The notes under the pieces: generated by a model | What the model saw: only the letters and a program-made list of their open reading frames with translations | Told to the model about the DNA's origin: nothing | Database searches by the model: none | Part shown: positions 48,272 to 56,967 of the stretch, in pieces | How the letters are laid out: each line of letters begins with the position of its first letter | How positions within the stretch are numbered: position 1 is the first letter of the stretch | Position numbers and translations under genes: made by a program | Assembly: GCA_018269075.1 (NCBI GenBank) | Contig: JAFDVJ010000036.1 | Coordinates: forward strand, 1-61,439 | DNA from: Acidobacteriota bacterium | GTDB lineage: Bacteria; Acidobacteriota; Blastocatellia; Pyrinomonadales; Pyrinomonadaceae | Length of the DNA: 61,439 bases | Reading direction: 5' to 3'

Positions 48272-51061
48272 ATGAAAGAAACGCAGGAAACCAGACATTT
48301 CGCCGAGACCGGGCAGATGCGGGAACGCTGGCGGAAGATCAGGAAATTGTTCGAAGCCGCGTCCGCGCTCGCCGGCCGCGAACGCGACGATTTCCTGCGC
48401 GCCGCCGGCGCGGCCGACACGGAACTGCGAAAGGAAGTCGAAAAGCTGCTCGCCGCCTTCGACGGCTCGGAATCGTTTCTCGAAAATCCGGCCGTCGCCG
48501 ATGCGGCGAGCCTTTTCGAAAACAAGGCGACGCTCGTCGATGAACCGGCGACCGGCGGTTTCGACGACGGCCGCTTCGTCGCCGGCACCGTGCTCGCGAG
48601 CCGCTACCGGATCATCACCCTGCTCGGCCGGGGCGGAATGGGCGAGGTCTACAAGGCCGAGGACATCAAGCTCGGTCAGACGGTCGCGCTCAAGCTCCTG
48701 CCCGACAAACTGGAAAAAGACGCCGCCGCGCTCGCCCGCTTTCACGCCGAGGTGCGGACCGCGCGCCACGTCTCGCACCCGAACGTCTGCCGCGTCTTCG
48801 ACATCGGCGAGGCCGACGGCCGTCATTTCCTCTCGATGGAGTTCATCGACGGCGACGATCTCGCGGCGCTGCTTCGAAGGATCGGGCGTTTGCCTTCCGA
48901 AAGAGCCGTCGAGATCGGCCGCGAGCTCTGCGTCGGGCTCGCCGCGATCCACAACGCCGGCATCCTCCACCGCGACTTCAAACCCGCCAACGTGATCATC
49001 GACGCGAAGGGCAAGGCGCGGATCACCGACTTCGGGATCGCCGGCTTCGCCGAAGACGTCGCCCGCGACAATCTGCGCGTCGGGACGCCCGCCTATATGT
49101 CGCCCGAACAGATCGGCGGCCGCGACGTCACCGTCAAAAGCGACATTTACACGCTCGGCCTCGTGCTTTACGAGATCTTCACCGGCAAGCAGGCCTTTCA
49201 GGCCGATTCGATCCACGAGCTGATCCGGAAACACCAGAACGAGACGCCGACCAACCCGTCGGAATACGTGAAGGGCATCGATCCGCTGGTCGAAAGCGTG
49301 ATCGGCCGGTGTCTCGAAAAGAACCCGGCCGACCGGCCGCCGTCGGCGCTCCACGTGGCGATGGCGCTGCCGGGCGGCAATCCGATGCAGATCGCGCTCG
49401 ACGCGGGCGAGACGCCGTCGCCCGAGATGGTCGCGGCGTCGCCGAAAAAAGGCGCGTTGCGGCCGTTCGTCGCGCTCGTCTGCGCCGCCGGCGGGCTCGC
49501 GATGCTCGGGCTGCTGATGTTTTTCTCGATGAAGATCACCGCCGCCAACCGCGTACCGTTCGGCAAACCGCCGGAAGTGCTGTCCGAACGCGCCGGCGAG
49601 ATCGCCGCCCGCTTCGGCTACACGGACGCGCCGGTCGAGAAATGGCACGCGTTTTTCGGTCACGACGATTACGTCAACTCCGTCTGGAACGATCCGAAGT
49701 CGGAAAAATGGTCGCTGATCGAAACCGGACAGCCGCTCGTGATCGCTTTTTTCGAACGCCAGAGCCCGCGTCATTTCGATATGATTATGTCGGGCAACGG
49801 TCTCTGGGGATTCGAGTCGCAGGTCGCGCGCGAAACCGGTCAGCGAACGATCCTGCTCGACACGCGCGGCCGGCTCGTCGAATTCTCGGCCGTCCCGCCG
49901 GAGTTCGCCGTCAGTTCCGCTCCGAAAACCGATTTTTCGCCGGCGTTTCAGGCCGCCGAGCTCGATCCGGCGAAATTCCGCGAAGTCCCGCCCGACTGGA
50001 CGCCGCCGAGCGCCTGCGACGAGCGCCGGGCGTGGGAAGGCCCGATGCCGGATCACGAAGAGATCCCGCTGCGCGTCGAGGCCGCCGGTTTTCACGGCCG
50101 GATCGTCTCCTTCAGGCTGATCTACCCGTGGACCAAGCCCGACGTGACGATCACCGATTCGTATACGACCCGCGACTGGATCGCGACCTTCCTGTTCGCC
50201 GGCCTGATCGTCGGCGTCATCGTCGCGGCCTGTTTTCTCGCCTGGAAAAATCTCAAATCCGGGAGCGGCAACCGGCGCGGCGCGTTCAAGCTCGCCTTTT
50301 TCGTGATGATCGCGACCTTTCTCGGCTGGTTTCTGAGTATGAGCCACGTGCCGGCGCTCTTTCCCGAGCTCGACCGCTTCAACCACGCGCTCCGCGAAGC
50401 GCTCCGTTTCTCGGCGATCGCGTGGGTCGTCTATCTCGCGCTCGAGCCGATCGTCCGCCGTCATCTGCCCGACCTGACGGTCTCGTGGAACCGGCTGCTC
50501 GTCGGCGACTGGCGCGACCCGCTCGTCGGGCGCGACGTGCTGCTCGGCACGCTCTGGGGCGTCGCGCACCTGACGCTGATCTACACGGGCCTGTCTCTCG
50601 AAAAAGTCGTTTACGGCGATTTGCGGATGATGATCCAGTCGCGGGCGCTGACCAGTCTGAACAGCTGGCCGGCGATGATCCTGTCGGTGGCGGGCGAGGG
50701 GACGGCGTGGGGCTTTATGATCGTCTGCCTGCTCGCGATCAGCTTTCTCGCGGTGCGCCGCCGGTTCGCCGCCGCGCTCGTCCTGTTCGCGCTGGTCACG
50801 ACGATCGAGACTCTGTTTTTTACGCATTCGCTCGCCTACCTGCCGTTCACGCTCGCCATCAGCCTGCTGACGTGTCTCGTCGCCGGCCGGCTCGGTCTAA
50901 TCGCGACCTTTGTCGGGCAGGTCGTTTTTATGTGGCTCGAATCGACCCTCCTGACGCTCAGCTTTTCGGCGTGGCACGCGGGCAAGATGTTCCTGACGCT
51001 CGGCCTGATAACGCTGCTGCTCGTCTACGGCTTCAAGATCTCGACCGCCAGCCAGAGGTGA
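48272..51061 (+). CDS. Ser/Thr protein kinase with C-terminal membrane domain
   Basis: 929 residues. N-terminal helical segment (WRKIRKLFEAASALAGRERD, LRKEVEKLLAAFDGSESFL) of the acidobacterial/planctomycete kinase type; the true start may be the ATG at 48317. Kinase domain about 112-365: LGRGGMGEVYKA, VALKLLP, HRDFKPANVII (Phe in place of the usual Leu), DFGIAGF, GTPAYMSPEQIGG. One membrane helix near 410, a periplasmic or lumenal segment with an SVWNDPKSEKWSLIE part, then from about 640 at least seven helices, including a glutamate-rich EGTAWGFMIVCLL stretch reminiscent of CPBP-type proteins. Substrate may include the sigma factor upstream; inference. The TGA overlaps a heptamer-like array. 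Confidence 0.9.
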   Translation: MKETQETRHFAETGQMRERWRKIRKLFEAASALAGRERDDFLRAAGAADTELRKEVEKLLAAFDGSESFLENPAVADAASLFENKATLVDEPATGGFDDGRFVAGTVLASRYRIITLLGRGGMGEVYKAEDIKLGQTVALKLLPDKLEKDAAALARFHAEVRTARHVSHPNVCRVFDIGEADGRHFLSMEFIDGDDLAALLRRIGRLPSERAVEIGRELCVGLAAIHNAGILHRDFKPANVIIDAKGKARITDFGIAGFAEDVARDNLRVGTPAYMSPEQIGGRDVTVKSDIYTLGLVLYEIFTGKQAFQADSIHELIRKHQNETPTNPSEYVKGIDPLVESVIGRCLEKNPADRPPSALHVAMALPGGNPMQIALDAGETPSPEMVAASPKKGALRPFVALVCAAGGLAMLGLLMFFSMKITAANRVPFGKPPEVLSERAGEIAARFGYTDAPVEKWHAFFGHDDYVNSVWNDPKSEKWSLIETGQPLVIAFFERQSPRHFDMIMSGNGLWGFESQVARETGQRTILLDTRGRLVEFSAVPPEFAVSSAPKTDFSPAFQAAELDPAKFREVPPDWTPPSACDERRAWEGPMPDHEEIPLRVEAAGFHGRIVSFRLIYPWTKPDVTITDSYTTRDWIATFLFAGLIVGVIVAACFLAWKNLKSGSGNRRGAFKLAFFVMIATFLGWFLSMSHVPALFPELDRFNHALREALRFSAIAWVVYLALEPIVRRHLPDLTVSWNRLLVGDWRDPLVGRDVLLGTLWGVAHLTLIYTGLSLEKVVYGDLRMMIQSRALTSLNSWPAMILSVAGEGTAWGFMIVCLLAISFLAVRRRFAAALVLFALVTTIETLFFTHSLAYLPFTLAISLLTCLVAGRLGLIATFVGQVVFMWLESTLLTLSFSAWHAGKMFLTLGLITLLLVYGFKISTASQR

Positions 51062-51192
51062 TGTCGGATGTCGGATGTCGGATTTGCTCGGGCCGCGCAT
51101 CTTTGCGGCTTCGGCGACGGATTCCCGTATCAATAATCGAACATCTCGATTATAATAAAAATCCGAAATCCGAAATCCGAAATCCGAAATCG
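51060..51192. repeat. Heptamer arrays between the kinase and hydroxylase genes
   Basis: GATGTCG variant array directly at the kinase stop (51060-51085) and a complementary array at 51158-51191 that ends three bases before the next ATG. Confidence 0.88.
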
Positions 51193-51194
51193 TT

Positions 51195-51746
51195 ATGAAG
51201 AGTCGTCATAAATTTTCGCTGCAGTTCGATCCGGCCCGGCTTTGCGCGGATCTCGGACGCGTCGCGCCGGACGAGTGGGTCCGCCATTACAACCAGCTTC
51301 ATTACGAGGGCGAATGGAGCGTCGCGCCGCTGCGTTCGATCGGCGGGCGGACGAAACAGATCTTTCCCGACCCGCACGCGGTCGAGCCGTTCGCCGACAC
51401 GGAAATCCTCGCGCGCTGCGATTACATCCGCGAAGCGCTCGCCGCGCTCGACTGCGAAAAACAGGCCGTCCGGCTGATGCGGCTCGGCGCCGGCGGGAAA
51501 ATCCGCGAGCACCGCGATTATTTTATGGGCGCCGAGCACAACTGCCTGCGGCTCCATATCCCGATCGCGACGAGCGACGGCGTCGGGTTTTACCACGAAG
51601 GCGAACGCGTCCCGATGCGCGCGGGCGAGCTCTGGTATCTGGATTTCGGCCGGCTTCACAGCGTCGAGAACAACGGCCCGACGGACCGCGTCCACCTCGT
51701 CATCGACTGCGGCGTGAGCGACTGGCTGCTCGCCGAACTCGCCTGA
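51195..51746 (+). CDS. Aspartyl/asparaginyl beta-hydroxylase-like dioxygenase
   Basis: 183 residues. Double-stranded beta-helix iron/2-oxoglutarate enzyme: LMRLGAGGKIREHRDYFMG supplies the His-x-Asp ligands (near residue 111), RLHIPIATSDGVGFYHEGE, MRAGELWYLDFGRLHSVENNG supplies the distal His and VHLVIDC the following strand with an Arg for 2-oxoglutarate. Would hydroxylate a peptidyl or other substrate. The ATG lies three bases after a heptamer array and there is no Shine-Dalgarno between them, so the mRNA start or translation mode is unusual. The next gene at 51952 is separated by a gap. Confidence 0.9.
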   Translation: MKSRHKFSLQFDPARLCADLGRVAPDEWVRHYNQLHYEGEWSVAPLRSIGGRTKQIFPDPHAVEPFADTEILARCDYIREALAALDCEKQAVRLMRLGAGGKIREHRDYFMGAEHNCLRLHIPIATSDGVGFYHEGERVPMRAGELWYLDFGRLHSVENNGPTDRVHLVIDCGVSDWLLAELA

Positions 51747-51951
51747 CAAAGCGAGTTGTTCGCGGCCGGCCCGGGGTTGTCGAGGCTGCCGGCGAGAGTT
51801 ATAATGAAATAGACGTAAATCAAGATCGGAAAAGAGATGCGCGATTCGCGCCGGCTCTTTCCGGATGTTGCCCGCGTTCCCCGACCGATGCCCGCCAATG
51901 TCCGGCGCTGTTCATCCCCGCCGACCGAAATTTGATCACGGAGCTCAGACT

Positions 51952-52686
51952 ATGAAGAAGAATTTGCTTTTGATCGTCGTTCTCGTCCTCGCGAGCCTGC
52001 CGGTTTCGGCGCAGCTCAGGAAATTTCGCTGGGAAACCGAGCTCTGCACGCTCGAGGGGACTTACGACGCGAAGACGACGACCGCCGAGCGGCTGCGCAA
52101 CACGTACCGGATGCATCACTCGACGGATTTCGATCTGGACACGATCGACGCGACGGTCTTTCGCTGGACCGACCTCGGCAAGCTCCGCACGCTCGCTTCG
52201 CTCGACGCCGAATACCGGCGCAAGCGGGCCGCGCTCGAAAAACTGCGGATCGTCGAGACGCCGTTCTGGCTCGAATTCCGGAAAAAGAAGCTGGTCGCGC
52301 TCGAACGCGACTACCGGCTCGCGCACGCCTCGGTGCAGTCTTACCGCAAGCCCGAAGCGCTCAGGGAAGTGACGTTCGCCGACCGGTGCATCGCGAATTA
52401 CGCGAACCCGCTGATCGCCGGCGGCGACGCGCTGCTCGCCGCGTGGCGCACGCTCAACGAGGAACAGCGCCGGCAGAACGGCGACCCGGAACGCGTCCGC
52501 CGCGAGTACGAAGCGCAGCTCGCCTCGCCCGACCGGCTCAACTACGCGCGCGTCGAGGTGACGACCTTCGGCTGGTGGAACTGCGTCAACGCGGAGATCG
52601 ACCGCGGCGACGAGAACGGTTCGGCGACGAAAAACTTCGAGTCGCTCTTCAAAAAAGTCCGTCAGATCCGCTGCGACGAACCGTAA
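51952..52686 (+). CDS. Exported protein of unknown function
   Basis: About 244 residues from the ATG at 51952 (CGGAG before it). Signal peptide MKKNLLLIVVLVLASLPVSA. The mature part has a Cys after the start (ELCTLEGTYDAKTTT), an ERLRNTYRMHHSTDFDL segment, a charged helical middle (EYRRKRAALEKLRIVETPFW, RRQNGDPERVRREYEAQLAS) and a C-terminal TTFGWWNCVNAEIDRG. Four Cys in total. No family recognised. Stop is followed one base later by a heptamer array (TAACGATTTCGG). Confidence 0.75.
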   Translation: MKKNLLLIVVLVLASLPVSAQLRKFRWETELCTLEGTYDAKTTTAERLRNTYRMHHSTDFDLDTIDATVFRWTDLGKLRTLASLDAEYRRKRAALEKLRIVETPFWLEFRKKKLVALERDYRLAHASVQSYRKPEALREVTFADRCIANYANPLIAGGDALLAAWRTLNEEQRRQNGDPERVRREYEAQLASPDRLNYARVEVTTFGWWNCVNAEIDRGDENGSATKNFESLFKKVRQIRCDEP

Positions 52687-52910
52687 CGATTTCGGATTGC
52701 GGATTGCGGATTGCGGAGTGGTTTCGATGCGCGGCGGCAAGTCGGAGCGCCGGCATCCTGCCGGCAAACGCCGCGGCAGCGGTGTCGAACGTTTCATTTG
52801 CTTTTAACGTCACGGCAAGCGCGGCGTTCGTTCGCGCTTTCGCGCTTATGGCCGGCAGGATGCCGGCGCTCCAACTCGCCGTCGCGCGGGCGGTCGTTTG
52901 AGATTTTTCC
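52687..52910. repeat. Heptamer array plus GGAGCGCCGGCATC palindrome
   Basis: Gene-free. A GATTTCG/GATTGCG array at 52687-52720 follows the stop of the upstream gene. A 22-bp perfect inverted repeat (GGAGCGCCGGCATCCTGCCG core, 52744-52765 and 52851-52872) follows and may end both convergent transcripts. Confidence 0.88.
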
Positions 52911-54746
52911 TTACTGCCCGCCGAGTTTGCGCTGGCGTTCGAAATGTTCGTGGACGAGCCGCGCGGTCTTTTCGCCGACGAAGGGCGTCAGCTCTTCGAC
53001 GCTCGCTTTGGCGATCCGCTCGATCGCGCCGAAGTTTCTCAGGAGCTTGAGCTTGCGTTTTTCGCCGACGCCCTCGATCGCCGTCAGCTCGCTCGTGAAA
53101 TCGCGCATCTCGCGGCGTTTGCGGTGATATTCGACGGCCGTTTTATGCGTCTCGTCGCGGATCTGCTGGACGAGCCGGAAGACCGGCAGGCCGGCTTCGA
53201 ACGCGACCGGTTCGTCTTCGCGGCCGAAACGCAGGAGATGCGAGATCCGGTTGTGATGCTTCGGCGGTTTGACGAGGCCGACGATCGGGATCATCTCGAG
53301 ATCGAGACTCTGCATCGCGGCGGCGGCCGCCGAGATCTGGCCGCGGCCGCCGTCGATGAAGATCAGCTGCGGCAGCGGTTTTTCCTCGTTCAAAAGCCGT
53401 TTGTAGCGCCGCAGGACGGCTTCGTGCATCGACGCGAAATCGTTCGCGCCCGCGACCGTTTTGATGATCAGGCGGCGATACTCGGCGCGGCTCGGTTTGC
53501 CGTTTTCGAAGACGACGATACCGGCGACGTTCTCCGCGCCCTGGATGTTCGAGATGTCGAACGATTCGATCCGCTCGGGAAAATGCGGCAGCTCCAAAAT
53601 CTCCTGCAGCTCTTCGAGCAGTTTCTGCGAATCGGGCTTGAGCACGCGAAACCGCTGTTCGAAGGCGATTTGCGCGTTGTTTTCGACGAGATGGATCATC
53701 TCCGCCTTTTTGCCGCGCTTCGGATCGAGAATCCGGACGCGCCGGCCGCGCCGTTCGGAGAGCGCCCTTTCGAGCACTTCGCGATCTTCGAAATCCTGCG
53801 AAACGTGGATCTCGAGCGGCACGTAATCGGTCGAATAATACTGCGCGAGCACCTTGCCCAGAAATTCGGAGGCGTCGAAATCGTCGGCGTCGAGGTCTTC
53901 CCAGAAAAATTCGCGGCGGCCGACGATCTTGCCCTCGCGCATCGTGAAAAGCTGGAGCGCGAGCCTTTGTTTTTCGCGGTAAAAGCCGATGATGTCGACG
54001 TCGCGGTCGGGCGAGGTCGCCATTTTCTGCTGGTCGTCGAGCGCGAGCACGGTCGCCCGCAGATCGCGGTATTTGGCGGCGAGCTCGTAGTTTTCGCGCT
54101 CGGCGAACTGCCACATCCGCTGTTCGAGTTCGTCGGCGAGCTCCTTGTTCTTGCCGTCGAGCAGCAGTTTCACGTCGCGCACGGCCTCGGCGTATTCGTC
54201 CTTTTTGCAGAGCTCGCGGACGCACGGCGCGAGACAGCGCTTGAGGTGAAATTCGAGACACGGGCGCGCGAGTTTGCCGTCGATCTCGATGTCGCAGGTG
54301 CGCAGCTGGAACGTCCGGTTGATCAGATCCAGAGTCTTGCGCGCGAGCAGCGCCGGCAGAAACGGGCCGTAGTAATGGCCGCCGTCCTTCGTGACCTTGC
54401 GCGTGATGACGACCTTCGGATATTCCTCCTTCGTGATCTTGAGATGCGGATACTGCTTGTCGTCCTTGAGCTTGATGTTGTAGCGCGGTTTGTGGAGCTT
54501 GATGAGGTTCGATTCGAGGACGAGCGCCTCGACCTCGGAATCGACGACGATGAACTCGAAATCGGCGATCCGCCGGACGAGCTCGCGCGTCTTCGCGTCC
54601 ATATTTTTGCTCGACTGAAAATACGAGCGGACGCGGTTTTTGAGATTTTTCGCCTTGCCGATATAGATGATCTTGCCGTCGGCGTTCTTATGAATATAAA
54701 CGCCGGCCGCGGTCGGCAGCGATTTGATCTTCTCCTCGAGAGTCAT
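52911..54746 (-). CDS. uvrC: Excinuclease ABC subunit C
   Basis: 611 residues, usual UvrC length. GIY-YIG domain at the N-terminus (AGVYIHKNADGKIIYIGKAKN) that makes the 3' cut, a Cys-rich zone (ARPCLEFHLKRCLAPCVREL), UVR domain (ELADELEQRMWQFAERENYE) that contacts UvrB, the RNase H-like domain for the 5' cut (ESFDISNIQGAENVAGIVVF, LPQLIFIDGGRGQISAA) and a C-terminal helix-hairpin-helix (IEGVGEKRKLKLLRNFGAI). Acts in nucleotide excision repair. uvrA and uvrB are not in the window. It is convergent with the secreted protein gene and divergent from the DUF5654 gene. Confidence 0.97.
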   Translation of the reverse strand: MTLEEKIKSLPTAAGVYIHKNADGKIIYIGKAKNLKNRVRSYFQSSKNMDAKTRELVRRIADFEFIVVDSEVEALVLESNLIKLHKPRYNIKLKDDKQYPHLKITKEEYPKVVITRKVTKDGGHYYGPFLPALLARKTLDLINRTFQLRTCDIEIDGKLARPCLEFHLKRCLAPCVRELCKKDEYAEAVRDVKLLLDGKNKELADELEQRMWQFAERENYELAAKYRDLRATVLALDDQQKMATSPDRDVDIIGFYREKQRLALQLFTMREGKIVGRREFFWEDLDADDFDASEFLGKVLAQYYSTDYVPLEIHVSQDFEDREVLERALSERRGRRVRILDPKRGKKAEMIHLVENNAQIAFEQRFRVLKPDSQKLLEELQEILELPHFPERIESFDISNIQGAENVAGIVVFENGKPSRAEYRRLIIKTVAGANDFASMHEAVLRRYKRLLNEEKPLPQLIFIDGGRGQISAAAAAMQSLDLEMIPIVGLVKPPKHHNRISHLLRFGREDEPVAFEAGLPVFRLVQQIRDETHKTAVEYHRKRREMRDFTSELTAIEGVGEKRKLKLLRNFGAIERIAKASVEELTPFVGEKTARLVHEHFERQRKLGGQ

Positions 54747-55013
54747 TCCTAAATCTTACGAAAACCCGACGCAAAATCAAAGGAATTCGGATTGCGGATT
54801 GCGGATTTCGGATTGGTCAAACGATTGCGGATTGCGGAATTCGGATTGCGGATTTATTTTTTCTCGATTCAGCACCGTTACATCCGGATCCGAAACTTCC
54901 GACCCCGAAGCAATCCGAAATCCGAAATCCGAAATCGATTTGACTTTGCGCCGCAATTCGCGAAAATTGTTGTTATTACCCCGTAATTCATTCAAAAATA
55001 AGGAGAATAATTT
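54747..55013. repeat. Divergent promoter region filled with heptamer arrays
   Basis: Between divergent uvrC and the DUF5654 gene. Arrays at 54785-54812, 54825-54862 (GATTGCG and GAATTCG variants) and a complementary array at 54911-54940. AAGGAG stands before the right-hand gene. Promoters are expected but none is clear. Confidence 0.8.
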
Positions 55014-55277
55014 ATGGAATTCGCGAAAATGTTCGTGCAGACGATGCTCACGATGATCACCTCGGCGTTCGGTCTGGTGGTGGCGCTGGCGTGGAACGAG
55101 GCGATCAAACACTGGATGGAGGAAGGTCTCGGCCGGGGCGAGGAACCGACGACCGGGTCGCTTTTTACCTATGCGATCCTCGCGACGATCGTCGGCGTCC
55201 TGTTCGTCCTGCTGATCGGCTGGGTCGCGGCGAAAATCGGCGGCAAGGCGGCGATCGAGCGCGAGGCCGATTTGTAA
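55014..55277 (+). CDS. Small membrane protein, DUF5654-like
   Basis: 87 residues with AAGGAG well placed before the ATG. Two membrane helices: about 8-28 (MLTMITSAFGLVVALAWNEA) and 52-77 (YAILATIVGVLFVLLIGWVA), with the short loop HWMEEGLGRGEEPTTG between. The first helix carries the pattern FGLVVALAWNEAI that is typical of DUF5654. Function unknown. After its stop, 55350-55376 holds one arm of a TTCGC(G/A)TCA word repeat. Confidence 0.82.
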   Translation: MEFAKMFVQTMLTMITSAFGLVVALAWNEAIKHWMEEGLGRGEEPTTGSLFTYAILATIVGVLFVLLIGWVAAKIGGKAAIEREADL

Positions 55278-55437
55278 GCGCCGAACTTGTTCGAACCGTT
55301 TGTTTCGTCCGCCGAACCCGCGAATAAAATCCGGGCGGGCTTGAATTTTTTTCGCGTCATTCGCATCATTCGCGGGCCCCAAAAGCCCGTTATTTAAGGA
55401 AGTCCGGTCGCGCGAGGTCATTGCGGGCCGATGTCTT

Positions 55438-56967
55438 TCAGGCATTTTCGAGCGGTTTCTCGTCCGCCGTCGACGGCGTCTTTTTCCCGTCGGCCGACGC
55501 CGGCGCGAGCGGCAGCGCGGATCTTTTCGGCGCTTCGGCGGGCGCGGCGGGCGCGGCCCACGAGGCGTTGCGGGTCATCGCGCCCCAGCTCGATTTCGTT
55601 CGCAGCAGCCATTTGACGATGCCTTCGAGCCGCCACAGCGACATCATCTGCCGGTAGCCGAAATTCTCGATGAACGCGCCGCCGATCAGGATCAGCAGAT
55701 CTTTTTTGCGCGGGTAGGTCTGAAAGGTGATCTCTTCGAGCAGGATCGAGGAGACCGAGAGCAGAAAGCCCGTCCCGAACGAGAGCATCAGAAACGCGAG
55801 CGCGCCCTCGCCGTTGATGATCCCGAGAAAGTAGCAGGTGATGAAAAACAAATGGCCGGCGACCTCGATCACCGGGCTGATGCCTTCGAGAAACAATAAA
55901 AACGGGAACGAGCCCCAGCCGACGCCGCCGCTGCGCGGGTGAAACAGGAGCTTGCGGTTTTCCCAGAGACAGTCGAACAGGCCGCGCTGCCAGCGGACGC
56001 GCTGTTTTTTCAGAACCGAAAACGTTTCGGGCGCTTCGGTCCAGCAGACCGGATCGACGACGAAATCGACGCGGTACGGCTTGCCGTTGAGCCGGAAATG
56101 GCGGTGAATCCGCAGGACGAGATCCATATCCTCGCCGAGCGATTTATGGCTGTAGCCGCCGACCTCGATGACGGCTTCCTTTTTGAACAGTCCGAACGCG
56201 CCCGAGATCAGCGGCAGCGAGTTGAAGTAATTCCAGCCGACGCGGCCGCTCAGGAAAGCGCGCGTGTATTCGAGCACCTGAAAGAGCGCGAGCAGGTTTT
56301 TCGGCAGGCCGATCTTGGTCAGCGCGCCGTCCTGCACCTGACAGCCGTTGAGAATCCGGACGGTGCCGCCGACGCCGACCGTGTCCGGGTTGTAGAGATA
56401 CGGCTGGACCATCAGATTCAGACAGTTGCGTTCGAGAATCGTGTCGGCGTCGAGCGGCATAAAAAGCCCGTAGCGCGCGCCGTTGATGCCGGCGTTCGAG
56501 GCGTCGGCCTTGCTGCCGCCGTTCTCCTTGTCGATGACGCGAAGGTTGGCGTGAACTTTCGATTGATAGACGGCCTTGACGGGTTTGTGATTGATGCGCT
56601 GGCGAAAGGCGACGGGCAGCAGCTCGAGGTCGAATTCGTTGGTCAGCACTTCGAGCGTCCGGTCCTTCGAGCCGTCGTTGACGATCAGGATCTCGAACTC
56701 GTGATAGTCGAGCTGCAGAAGCGCGTGGACGGTCGGGATGATGACGGCTTCTTCGTTATAGGCGGTGACGATGAGCGTGATCGGCGGTTCGAACCCGGTT
56801 TCGGGCTGCGGAAAAGTATGGATCACCTGCTTCTGTATAAAACGCGGCAAAAAGCCGAGCGAGATCAGCGTCAAAAGCAGATAGATCCCGTTCAGCGCCA
56901 CAAAATATCCAAGAAAGAACCATTGGGTTACTTGGACAAGATGGAAGACGACGTTTGATTGAAGCAT
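55438..56967 (-). CDS. Processive family-2 glycosyltransferase
   Basis: About 509 residues from the ATG at 56967, overlapping the end of the HEAT gene by 40 bp; the frame upstream is not family-like. One N-terminal membrane helix (FFLGYFVALNGIYLLLTLIS), then a GT-A domain: ITLIVTAYNEEAVIIPTVHA, EILIVNDGSKDRTLE, GLFMPLDADTIL (DxD-type), WTEAPETF (the acidic base) and QRVRWQRGLFDCLW (QxxRW motif of processive synthases). Three to four C-terminal helices follow (FLLFLEGISPVIEVAGHLF). Likely polymerises a surface polysaccharide across the inner membrane, similar to PgaC or HasA. Last gene of the operon. Confidence 0.92.
   Translation of the reverse strand: MLQSNVVFHLVQVTQWFFLGYFVALNGIYLLLTLISLGFLPRFIQKQVIHTFPQPETGFEPPITLIVTAYNEEAVIIPTVHALLQLDYHEFEILIVNDGSKDRTLEVLTNEFDLELLPVAFRQRINHKPVKAVYQSKVHANLRVIDKENGGSKADASNAGINGARYGLFMPLDADTILERNCLNLMVQPYLYNPDTVGVGGTVRILNGCQVQDGALTKIGLPKNLLALFQVLEYTRAFLSGRVGWNYFNSLPLISGAFGLFKKEAVIEVGGYSHKSLGEDMDLVLRIHRHFRLNGKPYRVDFVVDPVCWTEAPETFSVLKKQRVRWQRGLFDCLWENRKLLFHPRSGGVGWGSFPFLLFLEGISPVIEVAGHLFFITCYFLGIINGEGALAFLMLSFGTGFLLSVSSILLEEITFQTYPRKKDLLILIGGAFIENFGYRQMMSLWRLEGIVKWLLRTKSSWGAMTRNASWAAPAAPAEAPKRSALPLAPASADGKKTPSTADEKPLENA

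Noticed and set aside
47453..50827. Antisense reading frame of 1124 codons across the lipoprotein and kinase genes
   Set aside because: Spans two real genes on the other strand and has low-complexity Arg/Asp content; no start signal or domain.
52386..52901. ORF with AGILPA and GRMPALQ peptides
   Set aside because: Read through an interspersed palindrome; an annotation artefact rather than a protein.
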